Assembly: GCA_001599755.1 (NCBI GenBank)
Contig: BCHX01000001.1
Location: 6,882,001-6,946,000, forward strand
DNA: 64,000 nucleotides
Origin: Gliomastix tumulicola
Lineage: Eukaryota > Ascomycota > Sordariomycetes > Hypocreales > Bionectriaceae
Direction of reading: 5' to 3'
Shown: in pieces, positions 11,285-22,362 of the stretch
Numbering within the stretch: position 1 is the first letter of the stretch
How the letters are laid out: every line of letters begins with the position of its first letter
Notes under the pieces: model-generated
The model's input: only the letters and a program-made list of their open reading frames with translations
The model's database searches: none
Told to the model about the DNA's origin: nothing
Program-made: the position numbers and the translations under genes

Positions 11285-14200
11285 TCAGGAATGCAAAGGG
11301 CGAAAGGTCCCGTCATCGTTGAACCAGATGCGACTGCCAATCATCTCAATCCTCTCCCGCTCCCTGGCCCAGTACAACTCGGTCCAGTCCTGCGGATCGC
11401 TCTCTGTCAAGCGCCACGGCCTATACGTCTTGGTCGTCTTCCTTGTCCTCGCACGGGTAGCAGGTTCAAGCCGGACGCCGAGACTTTCTATACCACTCCT
11501 CTCCTCTTCAGTCAAGGCTGAACCTTGTGCTTCGTCCGCCACGCCTTGCAAGTACTTCATCCCCTCCGCATGGAGGAAGGTGAAGAGCCCGAGGCCAGAC
11601 CGCTCAAAGGAAGCATCCAGTTCGCCGACAGCCTCCTCAAGTCTTCGGAGCAGCACCGCATCCTCGCTGCGAAGCTCGGCAAAGTCTTCCTCGTCGACAG
11701 CCGGCGGGCAGGCCTCGAGTATCGACTCGCTACAGCACGTGTGTCTGGTACCCAATGCCTGGAACGCCAAGAGTCGGATCAGCGGTTTCGCCATGGCCTT
11801 TGTCAGAGCTTCCTGGTCGGCGAAAACCTTGACAAGCGCTATGGTGATCTCAAGCTCGGTCCAGCCGCTGTAGACAATGCAGGTGTTGACGATCTGCCGG
11901 AGGAAGACAGAGAGGGCAGAGCAGCCAGCTCCGGGCTCGGCGCAACCGCATTCGCACCCGTCGCACACGGTCATTTGACTGGTGTATTTGAGCAGCGGAA
12001 TCCAGTCGGTCATGTAGTATTTCCCCTTGACTGTCCTCTTCGCTGCTTTGGCCATTATCCGATGGGCTATGGTGTGGGCTGGAGGCTGTGTGCGAGTCTG
12101 ATCGGGGCGAGAGCGCATACGCTCAAGGCTGGCGCCACGCTCGACAAGCCAGACCAGGTATGCAGGTTCGACGTTCCATTTGCCATTGACGTCGGTGACT
12201 TCGCTCTGCTTGGCAAGCGGTGTCAGCCCCTGACCATTGACGCCGTCGAAGTCCTCGAAGCCCAGGCCATGAGCGATCTTTGCGCTCAATGTCGTATCGA
12301 TCCAATGATACACGGAGTCTTTCCCGAAACTGGTTGACAACAATATCAGCTCTGGAATATAGTAGTATTTCGTCACTCCAGTTCCTCTGGGCCGATAGGA
12401 GCTCACTTACTGCTGCGGATCTTTGAGTCTTATATCGTGCCTCGGCAATCCAAGGCGTTCCGCCGGGTTGATTCCGTGGCTCTGCAGAACTCTAGTCACT
12501 TCGCCAGTGCGGTAGTCCAGCACTGCATCCGCATCCAGATTCAAGCCCACTTGGAAGTCCGAGGGCAGCGTTGACCTAGCCAGCTCCTTCAATGCGTCTC
12601 GGCCACGTTTGATGTGACTCAGCAGCACGTGGATGCATCTGAGGGTCGAAAACCCCCAGTTCACCCTGCCCATGTCAATATGGCAGCCAGCTTCCAAGAG
12701 AAGTCTAAGGCTCGTGGAGCACTCGCATTCGGGCTCGCACATTTCGGTTGGAGGATCGGTAGGTGAGTGTCCGCATTTAGCCAAGCCGATCGACATGGCC
12801 ATGCGCACTGCTGCGCCGTCACTCAGGTAACCGTCAATATCTGTGGCGGAGCGCTGCTGGAGGACCATTTGAAGGCCACGAGGCCACTGGATGGCAAACT
12901 CCAGCGACCCGTAGCTGCCCTCTTTGAATACAAGCGGCGCCTTCTGTCCACGGCGCAGGACTTTTTCAAGTTCTGTCTCGTCCTGCCGAATTAAAGCGAA
13001 AGCTAGGTCGCTGTCCAAACCATAGACTATAAACCAAATTAGTTGGTTGGAGCCAGCAATGGGAAATCAGACGACCAAGCCACTGACCTGGCATGAGGTA
13101 TTCGCGCGCTTCCATAGACGGTGCGATTTGGTAAAGGGGATGGATGGTGTAGTAACAGTGAGGCCGGATAACAAGATCCTGATCCGAAAACATGGCGAAT
13201 TTCGACAGTTCCTCGACTGAGACGCCCCCGTGCCATGAGATGCTGAAACTCAGGATATAATCTATGACCGGCCTACCAGCGAGTGAGTGAGTCTTTCTTT
13301 TCCGGCGGCTGTATTCAACGTGTATAGGGCTTGATGACTCACAAGGCTTCAGGTTCCGAGCCAACGCCCTGCGTCGGAATCCCAAGGGCAAGCATACCGT
13401 CGATCACCTTCCAGAGGAGTCGGAAGTCGTCCCTCCTGCGCGCCCCCTGCAGCTGGAGGCCCTTGGCGCGAATCATCTTCTTCTGCGTGTCCTGGGGAAC
13501 CCCGACATAGTAGCCAGCGTTGATCAGCCAGAAGACCCGGTAGCAGAACCAGGTGAGCACGGTGGCGCCCAGGTGATCCACGTCCGTCGGCGACGCCTGC
13601 CTATTGGCGTAGAGCCGCCGGAGCGCCTCCAGCGCCGCGTCGATCAGCGGCTCCGTCACGGACTGGAAGGTGCAGTAGGAGAATGCTTCGGCAAGCGCAT
13701 TAGTCAAGGCGAACGCGGGTGCCGGGCCGGGCTGCAGCATGCGACGGTACTGCAGCACGGGGGAGATGCTGCATCCTCCCGCGCCGTGCCTGGTCAGGAA
13801 TCCGATCGAAACGGCCATGGAGAGATACCCCTGGAGGCCCGTGTATGTAAGCGCGACGCTCCGGCTTGTCTCTGCGGGATTCAGCGGGGAGTAAGGGCAG
13901 CCGGGCTCGTGTATCCTATCCTCAACCATCTCCCGGAAGACAGAGATCGAGAACCACCAAGGAGAGGTGTGTCTAGACCTCAGGCGACGGGGACGGCAGC
14001 CGCATGATCGACGCGGTCTTCGGTAACTCGAGTCTCGTGTACCACCAGTGCTGTGGTCGTTACTCAGCGCCGGCCCGTGACCGTTGTTATCCCTGACGAC
14101 GTCGCACGCTTCTCTGAGTGCTGAAGGATCTGCCAGCGCCAGCGCCATCACCTCCCCTCCCGGCTTCCGAGCCCGCATGCTGTCCCAAGACTGCATCATG

Positions 14201-14703
14201 AGATGCATGTCCTCGAGTCTGCGACTGAGTTGATCCAGGTTATTCTGCATCGCAGCCTGAGACTGTAGCTGCAAACAGTCGACGGCCAACGAGAGCGTCT
14301 GCGAGGCCTTCTCCAGTCTGACTTCCAATTTGCCGATATCGGCCCTGCTGAACGGGAATGCGAGCTTCTTCGCCCTCTCTTTCATCTTCTCTCTCAGGTC
14401 GTCCACCGGCGGTCGCGCAGTCGGTGCGAGCCCGCGCACAAACTCTCTAAGCGTCTCCAGCTCCTTGGCGCATGAGACGATTTGCGTAGCTACAACGTAA
14501 CTGGCCTCGGGCTGCGACGACGCGAGGTCTCGCGCGAGTCGCTCCAGGACTTCGAGCAGCTGCTTGACGTGCTGCGCACGCCGGAGGACGTTCCCAAGCT
14601 GCTCATCGCGGGTGTTGAAGTCGTGGATGTACTCGGAGATGCTGTCGCAAATCTGAATGCCGAGGGACACGACGCCGATCGTTGTCCCCAGCACCTCAGC
14701 CAT
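11285..14703 (-). CDS. large protein with a STAND-type N-terminal domain and ankyrin-like repeats
   Basis: Four exons (14703-13343, 13272-13088, 13026-12411, 12329-11285) add up to 1068 residues. The N-terminus MAEVLGTTIGVVSLGIQICD, followed by long amphipathic helices, is the form seen at the start of many fungal NLR/STAND-like and ankyrin proteins (HeLo-like or 'fungal N-terminal' domains). No NACHT or NB-ARC P-loop is visible. The second half has degenerate ankyrin-like units (for example SLRLLLEAGCHIDMG and YLVWLVERGASLE). An alternative upstream ATG at 14832 would add 43 low-complexity residues; I prefer 14703 because the domain begins there. The ORF ends about 190 bases from the convergent LITAF gene. 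A role in non-self recognition is plausible but inferred. Confidence 0.7.
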
Positions 14704-15165
14704 GGTTTGTTCCGTCCTAGGACTTGATAGTGTTTGTTGTGATGGGCGCGGAGAAGGAGACATACATTGGGACATTTTTGGAGAATTCGCCTCAAACGAC
14801 GAGGCTTTCAGCAAGGCGTTTTCAGGTTTCATTGAGACCCCTTTCCAGTTTAGCGCCCACTCAAAGGGGTCCCACCAACCCTGCTTATTATATCACAAGC
14901 CCTAGCACCATATAGACCTGCCTTATAGTGGTAGACTGTCAGAGTCTTACACTATGAGAACTTGCTTCTGCTTGGTCATTACCCGGAGCCAAGTATTGAA
15001 GCATTTCTCCCAAGCACTGTTCCAACATGGCGGAATATTCCATGATTTATTTGCTACCAGGCCACTCATATACGCCAACATTACTCTTATGAGTCCAGGT
15101 CCTCCAATACAAACTGAGTATAATCTTGACCTAATACTCCTTTGCGTTGACTGCACCCGTGGACT
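14704..15165. other. intergenic region
   Basis: This holds the 5' region of the STAND-like gene and the 3' flank of the DUF7580 fragment. I see no gene. The sequence around 14880-15130 is AT-richer than the neighbouring exons. Confidence 0.4.
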
Positions 15166-15888
15166 TTACGCTGATTTTGGTGGGCGACACTTCTCCAGCG
15201 GTACCACCACCTCCTCGTACACAATGTCGAGGAGCTTTGAATCACCATAGTCGTCATCATAACCGAAGTTGAAGCTGATGCACTTCAAGATGGCATCCGA
15301 CAAACTCCCGCCAACCTCAGAGCCCAAGGTTTTCACCAAAGACTCTTTGGCCTGCAGCGCCCAGAGAAGCGCACCGCAGAGCATGGTAGACTCGCTGGGC
15401 TCTCCGTCATCTAGTGAATCCCTCCAGCTCTCCTGCTGCTCGAGCTTTTGGCCGAAGAAGAGCTCCAGGAGGAGGATGCCGAGGAGCAGAAGCGAGGATT
15501 TGGCATGCCATTGGCTGCTCGCCGGTGCGTCCTTCTGGATGATATTTTCTGATGTATGGGAACGAAAGTAAGGGCCGAGCGGTCTGCTCAGCTTCTTCCC
15601 TCTTGGTCCCTGCTGGCTGGTGCACACGAGCAAGATGTCGTCTCTATTCAGGGACTGAGGGATCCATGCCGAATTTGCCAGGCTGAGGATGGTGAGTGCG
15701 ACTTTCCTGCCCACAGACAGGCGATCTAGCATTTGCGACACGCCCTTGAGCAATTCGTCGACGCCGTGAACTTCAGACCTCCCCAGTAGATCTTGATCTG
15801 ACTCCTCGTGGGCAAATGTGACGTTCTTTTGGTGCTTACTCAGCCAGATGCAACTCCTGCAGTCGTCTATGCGACTCGTTCGGCCCAG
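15166..15888 (-). pseudogene. C-terminal fragment of a DUF7580 (HeLo-associated) protein
   Basis: The frame is open from about 15888 down to the stop at 15166, but has no ATG in a plausible place. The ~240 residues resemble the C-terminal half of DUF7580 proteins: the segment SENIIQKDAPASSQWHAKSS, the helix LLLLGILLLELFFGQKLEQQ, then a Trp and a late DIVYEEVVVPLEKC tail. Full-length members are about 500-600 residues with a long helical N-terminus. Here the upstream sequence is occupied by another frame on the opposite strand, and no N-terminal exon is visible. I read it as a 5'-truncated remnant. A spliced 5' exon elsewhere cannot be wholly excluded. Confidence 0.55.
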
Positions 15889-16031
15889 TTAGCATAGCTT
15901 CATGTGTACCTCAGCTTCTGTCACAGTCGGGGCGTTATCTGCAAACCGCACCTGAGACGGAGTTGGCGGGGCGGCTGAGAGTGCAGATATCCTAGTGTAG
16001 AGCATATGTTGAGAGACGTTTAACGCTGACC

Positions 16032-16778
16032 TTGAGGACTAGAGACTCTCAGTCTGACGAAGATGATGACAATGATGATGACGATGATGATGATGACGAT
16101 GATGTTGATTCAGAAGGGGCAGTGGATGCAGAAAATCAGGCTGTCCAGCGTGCTGAATTTCTTGAGATTGCTGTATCCAATCCCGTCTCATACAGGTCTG
16201 GAGAGTCTAATCCCATGGAGATGGAATGGACTTGCCTGGCTCCTCGGGGAGATGGCACCACGCGCTGTCTGGTCAAGCACGTGGGCACACGGCTGCTAAT
16301 GGAGCACTACACCGAGTCGCATACCCCGTGCTCGCAACTGCACATCATCAGGTATCAATGCCTCGCCTGCCAGAGGACGGCGGAGCGCGAACATTGCCCC
16401 CACTGCCAGGACAGCGCGTGGTACTTTGGGCCGATTCTGTGCGCCCAGGTGTACTTGCAGGAGAGCCTTGTTGAGAGCTACAGGGCCGTGATCGACCAGG
16501 TCATGAAATCGCGCCTTGATGGCAGTTCAACGAGGCGGAATGCCGGTCGTGTTACTACGGCTGCTGCTGAGGGCCCCGGCAGCGAGGATAGTGGGCAGCA
16601 GGAGGTGTCTCTGCGTGGGAGAGAACCAGGGACGGACGTCGACCGAGGCTTAGACACCGTCAGAGATAGATTCGTGTCGGACTCAGACGACATCGAAGCT
16701 GAGGATGGTTTCCTTCAAGTTATCTGGAAGATAATGCAAGCGGATGAGGATGCAAAAGCAGGGAAGTCAAAAGAGTGA
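16032..16778 (+). CDS. Asp-rich protein with a Cys-rich putative zinc-binding centre
   Basis: The open frame starts near 16032 without an ATG. The first in-frame ATG is at 16215 (187 residues), so either an upstream exon supplies the start or the Asp-rich part is not translated. The frame encodes a run of ~20 Asp from a GAT/GAC microsatellite. A central region follows with WTCLAPRGDGTTRCLVKHVG, HTPC, CLAC and CPHC, i.e. pairs of Cys that could bind zinc. A charged, Ser/Glu-rich tail ends the protein. I do not recognise the family. It lies head to head with the DUF7580 fragment and convergent with the AAA ATPase. Confidence 0.45.
   Translation: MRTRDSQSDEDDDNDDDDDDDDDDVDSEGAVDAENQAVQRAEFLEIAVSNPVSYRSGESNPMEMEWTCLAPRGDGTTRCLVKHVGTRLLMEHYTESHTPCSQLHIIRYQCLACQRTAEREHCPHCQDSAWYFGPILCAQVYLQESLVESYRAVIDQVMKSRLDGSSTRRNAGRVTTAAAEGPGSEDSGQQEVSLRGREPGTDVDRGLDTVRDRFVSDSDDIEAEDGFLQVIWKIMQADEDAKAGKSKE
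16060..16106 (+). repeat. GAT/GAC trinucleotide microsatellite
   Basis: This is an imperfect array of GAT and GAC units encoding poly-Asp in the frame of the Cys-rich protein. Arrays like this change length easily between strains. Confidence 0.8.
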
Positions 16779-16941
16779 GGGGACGTCCAGCTAGCTAGCG
16801 CCTTCTTGATATACGGTACAAAATGTCGTTGACGGGGGATTTCTTGTGATATTAACTGGTCTGGAGACTTTGTTGGGAACGTGACTAGAGCCTCATTACT
16901 GCAAGGCCACTACAATTGGATTTGAAATCATGAGACGGTCG

Positions 16942-19818
16942 TTAACGTTTCCCTTCCTCCCTGGCGACCTTCTCATCATCGAGACCCTCGTTCACATCCT
17001 CGATATACCTCAAGAACCTGCGCTGCACCCCAATCACCTTCTGTAAGCACTTGAAGTCGACCTGTGTTCCTGTAGATAGAGCCAAAGGTCGCGCGACACT
17101 GATGGCGTTCCGGATCTCCCGTCCATTCAACTCGTACTTTGAGAGATTGGAGATATTCTGTCGGAGATCGCGAAGATCCACGTCTGCCGATTCCAGCGGG
17201 CTATTCTCGAGCCTTTCGATGAAGTTGCCCCAGACTCTCCGTCGAGAATCAGTGTTCAGTTTGGGATATTCGAGGGCTAGCTGGATTCGTGATCTGAACC
17301 CCTCGTCTAGCGTTCCCACGCGGTTGCTTGTGAGTATCAAGATGCCTAATTTCGTGGATAGTTAGAAACATGTGAGCATTGGTGTAGTATTTGTGTGGCG
17401 AGAGTTGACTAACCGTCATGGTATTCGAGGACTCGTAGAAATACTGATGTTGTGTAAGTACGATCTCATAAACGTATCAAGGTACATCTTACCAGATACA
17501 AGAGCATTTCGTTCGAGATCTGTCAGCGATCTTTCTTGGAGGAACACTTCCGCTTCATCGAGTAACACCACTATGACGCTTCGTTAGGACCCAGATCGAC
17601 CAAAAACCAGTTACTGTTCAAAAAGAATGGGTAGGTCGCACCGCAATCCCAGTGTTTAGCCTGGCGCAGAACTCCGCCGAGATACTGTTCCACAGCACTA
17701 GGTCTTGTGCCAATATCACCACACGTGACGCGGTAGAGTGGCTTTCGTGAATGTTCCGCGACGCTATTATAGTGTTAGCTAGATCACCGTCGAAGAAACC
17801 AGTTTGCTATCACCTCTCAGCTGTGAGCGTCTTTCCGGTACCAGGAGGTCTGAATCATTAAGGTCAGCAGATGCAATGGCTCAAGTCTCAGCTTAACTTA
17901 CCCATGGAGAAGGATGAGCAGTCCGCTTCCCTTTCCTCTGATCATGTCTGGAGACAGAGGACTCGTAATGCGATGTGTGACCAGAGCTCGCACGACGTCT
18001 TTGGTATCGTCTGGAACCACGAGGCTGTGGAAGGCTTTCTCATCCCAGACAACCTCCTTCATTCGTGACACCAACAGTGACTCTACCATATCTATATGAG
18101 CCGCACTATCCTTCGGAAGAAGCAATTAGAGGAAGAAAATGAAGTTACTCACTCCATGTCTTGTCATCCATCTTGAAACCAGGTAAGATGATAGGCAAGG
18201 TGAGGAGAAATGCCTCGCCCGGTGGCTCCTCGCGCTGCATAGCTTCCTGGCCCAAGTCATCTCGTAGTCTCTGCGGGGCAGGAGGGACAGAAGCGCCCTG
18301 GGTCGAGCGCTGCCAGTCCTGTGACACCTTCTGGCTCGTTCGATAGTCAATCATAAATCGGGAGCCATTCTAGAGATCCGTAAAGTCAGCGTTGATTCTG
18401 GCCGAGGGGCGGATGAGGACCTGTTACATAGTGATCCTGATTCATGGGACCCCAGCCGTCATATGAAACATATTTCTGGAAGCGACATTTCCAAAACATA
18501 TTTCCTCTTTGGATGAGTACGTTACGCATCTCCTCCTCGGCATGCCGAAATGGAATAAAGGGAAGCGCTGACATCGGCTTCAAAGCTTCGAGATCCCACT
18601 CCAGATGAAACTTTTGCTTCACGTCTGTTCGCTGGAAATTGCCGTCGAAATCCCAGACTGCTAGTTCCAGCTCAGTTTTGATGATCATCTTCTTCGGACC
18701 ATTGGCACTAGGATCATTCTTCCAGCTTATTTCGAGCTTCGGCTGGGAAGTCAGCTGCACTCCTCTAGAGTGGTCAACTCCAAGAGGACTGTTCAGCACA
18801 AGTATATCCCCGGGTACCTTTGAAAGATGCATGTGAGTACGTATCTGGTAAGTGCAATCGAAAAGGTGCCGTGGCTGATGAGTTGGGTATGCCTACTAGA
18901 AGGTACAAAAGGTGGTGCCAGCCGACTTCTCTTCTATTAAAAGAGTCGGAAACGTCCTTGTACTCGGCTGTCTTGTGTTGACGAATATACTCCAGAAATC
19001 TCCAGTGGTGCTTCCACTCCTCTTGATAGCAGTTGGATACGACATAGCTGTTGAGCGTGGTGATATGACGATGGAGCATAGAGAAGAGACCGACGTATTC
19101 CGTGTTCGGCTCGATCGTGTCAAAGATCTTATTATTCCCGCTGGTAATGCTGTCATGGAACATGTTCAGAGTATGACACACATCGGCTGACGCAAAGATA
19201 ATCGACTCGTTTGTTGGGCGTAGCCGGTTCTCCGGGTTGGCGATCCTCTGCCCGTTGCAACATTGGTAGTCCCGGATGACGACGAAGGACATGTCAGTAT
19301 TCCTCTCCATGAATCTCTGAATGTCGGAGACTCGGTTTCTGCCAACCAAGTGAGAACCGATAACCTCGTCGTCGTTTGTCTGCAAATAAAGCTCATCGCT
19401 GTAGACTAGCAGTCTCGGGGCTGGATCTAGCCTATGAACTAGATGTGGCGACGAATGATAACAGTCGACTCTGTGTAGAATTTGATAGAAGCGGTCGTCG
19501 TCGCGGACATGGGTGTCTGTTGGCGAGCTGGAGCTCTCGTCGGAGCCGTGATCCAGCGTTGTTTGTTGCAGAGTCGTACCGAGCATGAGTTTTAGATCAT
19601 CGTTTCCAATAGATGATGAGACTTGCAACGCGCTGCATATTACCTGACGCCAGTCCTTCTGTGGCTCATTTGGCCCACTGCTGGGCTCGGATGGGCGGTG
19701 GCGTGCAGCGTCGCCATGCTGCAATCGCGGTGCTTTGTGGCGATTTGAACTTTCGCCGCCACTCGTATCACAGCCCTCGTTTGGCTGCCACTGCTTACGT
19801 TTCTTGTGCTCTGGCATC
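16942..19818 (-). CDS. AAA+ ATPase with DUF7025 domain
   Basis: Nine exons (19818-18898, 18817-18428, 18369-18149, 18105-17902, 17849-17814, 17763-17642, 17570-17493, 17443-17414, 17345-16942) sum to 801 residues. The exon 3/4 junction is the least certain (a 43-nt intron, weak donor). The first ~150 residues are low-complexity and polar. A DUF7025-type region follows, ending in PMNQDHY joined to NGSRFMIDYRTSQ. The ATPase core has Walker A GPPGTGKT, Walker B VVLLDEAEVF, sensor TSNRVGTLDEGFRSR (Arg finger region) and a lid helix. These fungal AAA proteins resemble BCS1/spastin-like ATPases and are often found beside HET genes, but have no defined job. I chose the ATG at 19818 (MPEHKKRK); one at 20096 is also in frame. 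Confidence 0.8.
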
Positions 19819-20341
19819 GCGTCATGTCTTGCCCCAAGGTCAGTGACGGATGGACGGCTCTGCTGCTGCAATACGACAAGTGATATGTGATGTGAAGAAA
19901 TGAAACAAGCTGATGCAGGTCTCCAGCCCAAGAAAAGCCATGCCTGCGCCCAATAGAGATATCGGTTAAAGCGGACCTCATGTAAGGCGTTCCTCGCCCA
20001 GCATAAGGTAGTGGTAAGAAAGGCGGCGCAGCAAGGCGTCCAGCACTGCCCCGCTGATATGCACGTGGCCAACCTCCATTGGACGCCTCCAAGCAATAAC
20101 TAATGTGCCCGATATTTCTCCCAGTCCGGAACGACTGCTTGTTCAGCAGCTCGGAATTCGTACTTCTTGGGAAAGCCTCACAAAGCTCAACCGCCGCATG
20201 GTGGAAAGTGATGTGGCAATGAACGACAGTCTTATACCGCACCTCGACTCTCAAGCCTGGACGGTGCGCCAACCATCCAACTTGTATGACCGCCGATGAT
20301 CTGTTACGGAGCTGGACACTAACGAAATGCTCTGAAGGCCA
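19819..20341. other. divergent intergenic region
   Basis: This lies between the AAA ATPase and the DUF7708 gene. A missing first exon of the DUF7708 gene could lie here, but I could not fix one with confidence. Confidence 0.35.
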
Positions 20342-22184
20342 TTGTTGGTGATTGAGGAATCGTTCCTGAAAGCGGTGACAGAAGCCAGAACTGCATCCGA
20401 TGACCCAATACTCGGCAGTCTGCAGGCTACGGGCAGGTCAGAGGACGTGTTAAATGTTCTCAAAGATGCACAGGCCAGGCACGGCGAGAAGATGGCCAGC
20501 AAAGCCTGCAAATGGACATCGAAGCTATCTTCAAGCATTGTGCACTACAGCCGCGTACTCGATGCCATCACCCAGCACAATCCCAAGTACGTAGCGCTCT
20601 TCTGGGGCACACTTAAATTCCTACTCTTGGTGAGTCCATCCCCTCTCTACGGACCGACATTGCAACTCCTAACTAAGTATGAAATGATCTAGGGGGTGAT
20701 TAATTATGAGAAAATGGTCAAAGAGCTCTGCAAGGCTTTGAGTCATGTTGCTGAGTCTCTGAGACACGTTCAGCTCAACTTGCTCTTGTATCCCACGGAT
20801 CCGATGCGAGAAGCGGCGACAAAGCTGTATCTGCATATAATAACATTTTCGACGAGGGCGGTCAAGTGGTATGAAAGGCGTCGGGTATCAAAGGCACTCT
20901 CAATACTTTCCACTCCCTTTGAGCTCAAGTTCGGAGATGTTGTAGACGATATCATCGACACTAGTCGGTCTATGGACAGGCTAGCCTTGAGTCTGAGCCA
21001 GGTGGAAAATCGACAAATGCGCCTTGAGATCACAGAGACTCGTAAACTGGCTCAAGATATCAAATCAGCTCTTGATGGTGAGAGGACACCAACCGAGAAG
21101 AAGATTATGGCGCCTGTCACTAACTCTACCTCCCGCAGCATATAGCCAGCTTCATCATTGCGGGCTAATTGACACGAACAAAAGAATTTCCGAGGTGCAA
21201 TTCTCCCAGATCTTGGACTTCCTGGCCAATTCGTCTCTGCCAGACCCGGAACACGTGCGTCACCACTACGCCTCGAAGAGAAACCTCCGCCGCAGGAAGC
21301 AAAACTCCGTCCCGCATACTTCTCTGAGCTCGTCAAGGCTTCAGGAATGGGGCGCTTCGGCAGAGTCCTCGCAAGTCTTTGTGCAGGGTTCGTTCAGACA
21401 TCGCCAGCTCGCGAGAGATTTTGCTATCGATATGATCGACTTGATATCCAAGGCCAATGTCCCTGTCGTCTGGGCCCTGGATCCTACCTTTGACTCTCCG
21501 CGGGCGCTCACATCGGTCGACGTGCTAAAGCACATCACTTTGCAGGTTCTGAGGCTCAACCATACCATGCTGAATGAGCGAGCAGCAACTTTGAGCGCAG
21601 CACAGTTTCAGAGCACGGTGGCAGAATCTGGGTGGTTCTCATTGCTTGGCTCTGCGCTGGAAGGTCTGCAGCAGCTCTACATCATCATTGATCTCGAGGT
21701 CCTCGACAGGAGTACGATAGCGAGCTGCACGTGGCTGGAGGAGTTCCCACGTTTATTTCAAGGACTCTCCGCCAGGAATGTCCGTACCACCCTGAAAGTG
21801 GCATTCATCAGCCCGAGAGGTACAAACGAGTACACTCCAGAGCAGGCTTTTGGACAAACAGTGGTCAAGTTATTTTCTGGGTCGGCAAGCAGTATGGTGA
21901 ACGTGACAGCGAGATCTCGGAGGAGCGAGAGGAGCTTGCGCAAGGATCGGAAGAAATCTCTATTTGACTTTCGACCAGGCGAACATCATAGTGAGTCTTC
22001 GGGATAAAGTACTGTAGTCAATCAAAATGAGCATTTGTATTCAGTGATATCCTATTGTCACGCTGCCGCTGGACTGAACCATCCTGCCCTGGTGTTTCTC
22101 TCCAGTATCGAAAGCGAGGATGACGTCGATCTCATCTACCACCTCCTCAATAGTTTCATCTCGATACTAGTACTTCCTTCATAA
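20342..22184 (+). CDS. DUF7708 domain protein (NLR-associated N-terminal type)
   Basis: Four exons are visible: up to 20629, 20693-21077, 21139-21990 and 22045-22184, all in phase, for about 554 residues. The first exon has no ATG before 20492, and an in-frame stop lies at 20333-20335, so a short 5' exon is probably missing from my model. Hallmarks of DUF7708 are clear: SSSIVHYSRVLDAITQHNP, YVALFWGTLKFLLL, then VINYEKMVKELCKAL and a RAVKWYERR segment. In other fungi this domain often sits at the head of NACHT or ankyrin proteins. Here no P-loop follows; the C-terminal part is a 300-residue region with a VFVQGSFRHRQLARDF helix and a putative hydrophobic strand LYIIIDLEVLD. Function is unknown. 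Confidence 0.65.
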
Positions 22185-22362
22185 CGTGGCCGGGGGCGGC
22201 ACAGTTGCAGCACTTGAAACAAGACACAGCCACGCTTTCAAGTGGGTGTGTGTGATGGCTGCCCAAGGTCACATGAATAATTTGATGTTCTTGCTCTATT
22301 TTTATCTAATTAATTGTTTAGAACAGCAAATAGCCAGTGGTAACTGGCGAGGTCTCGGCCGA

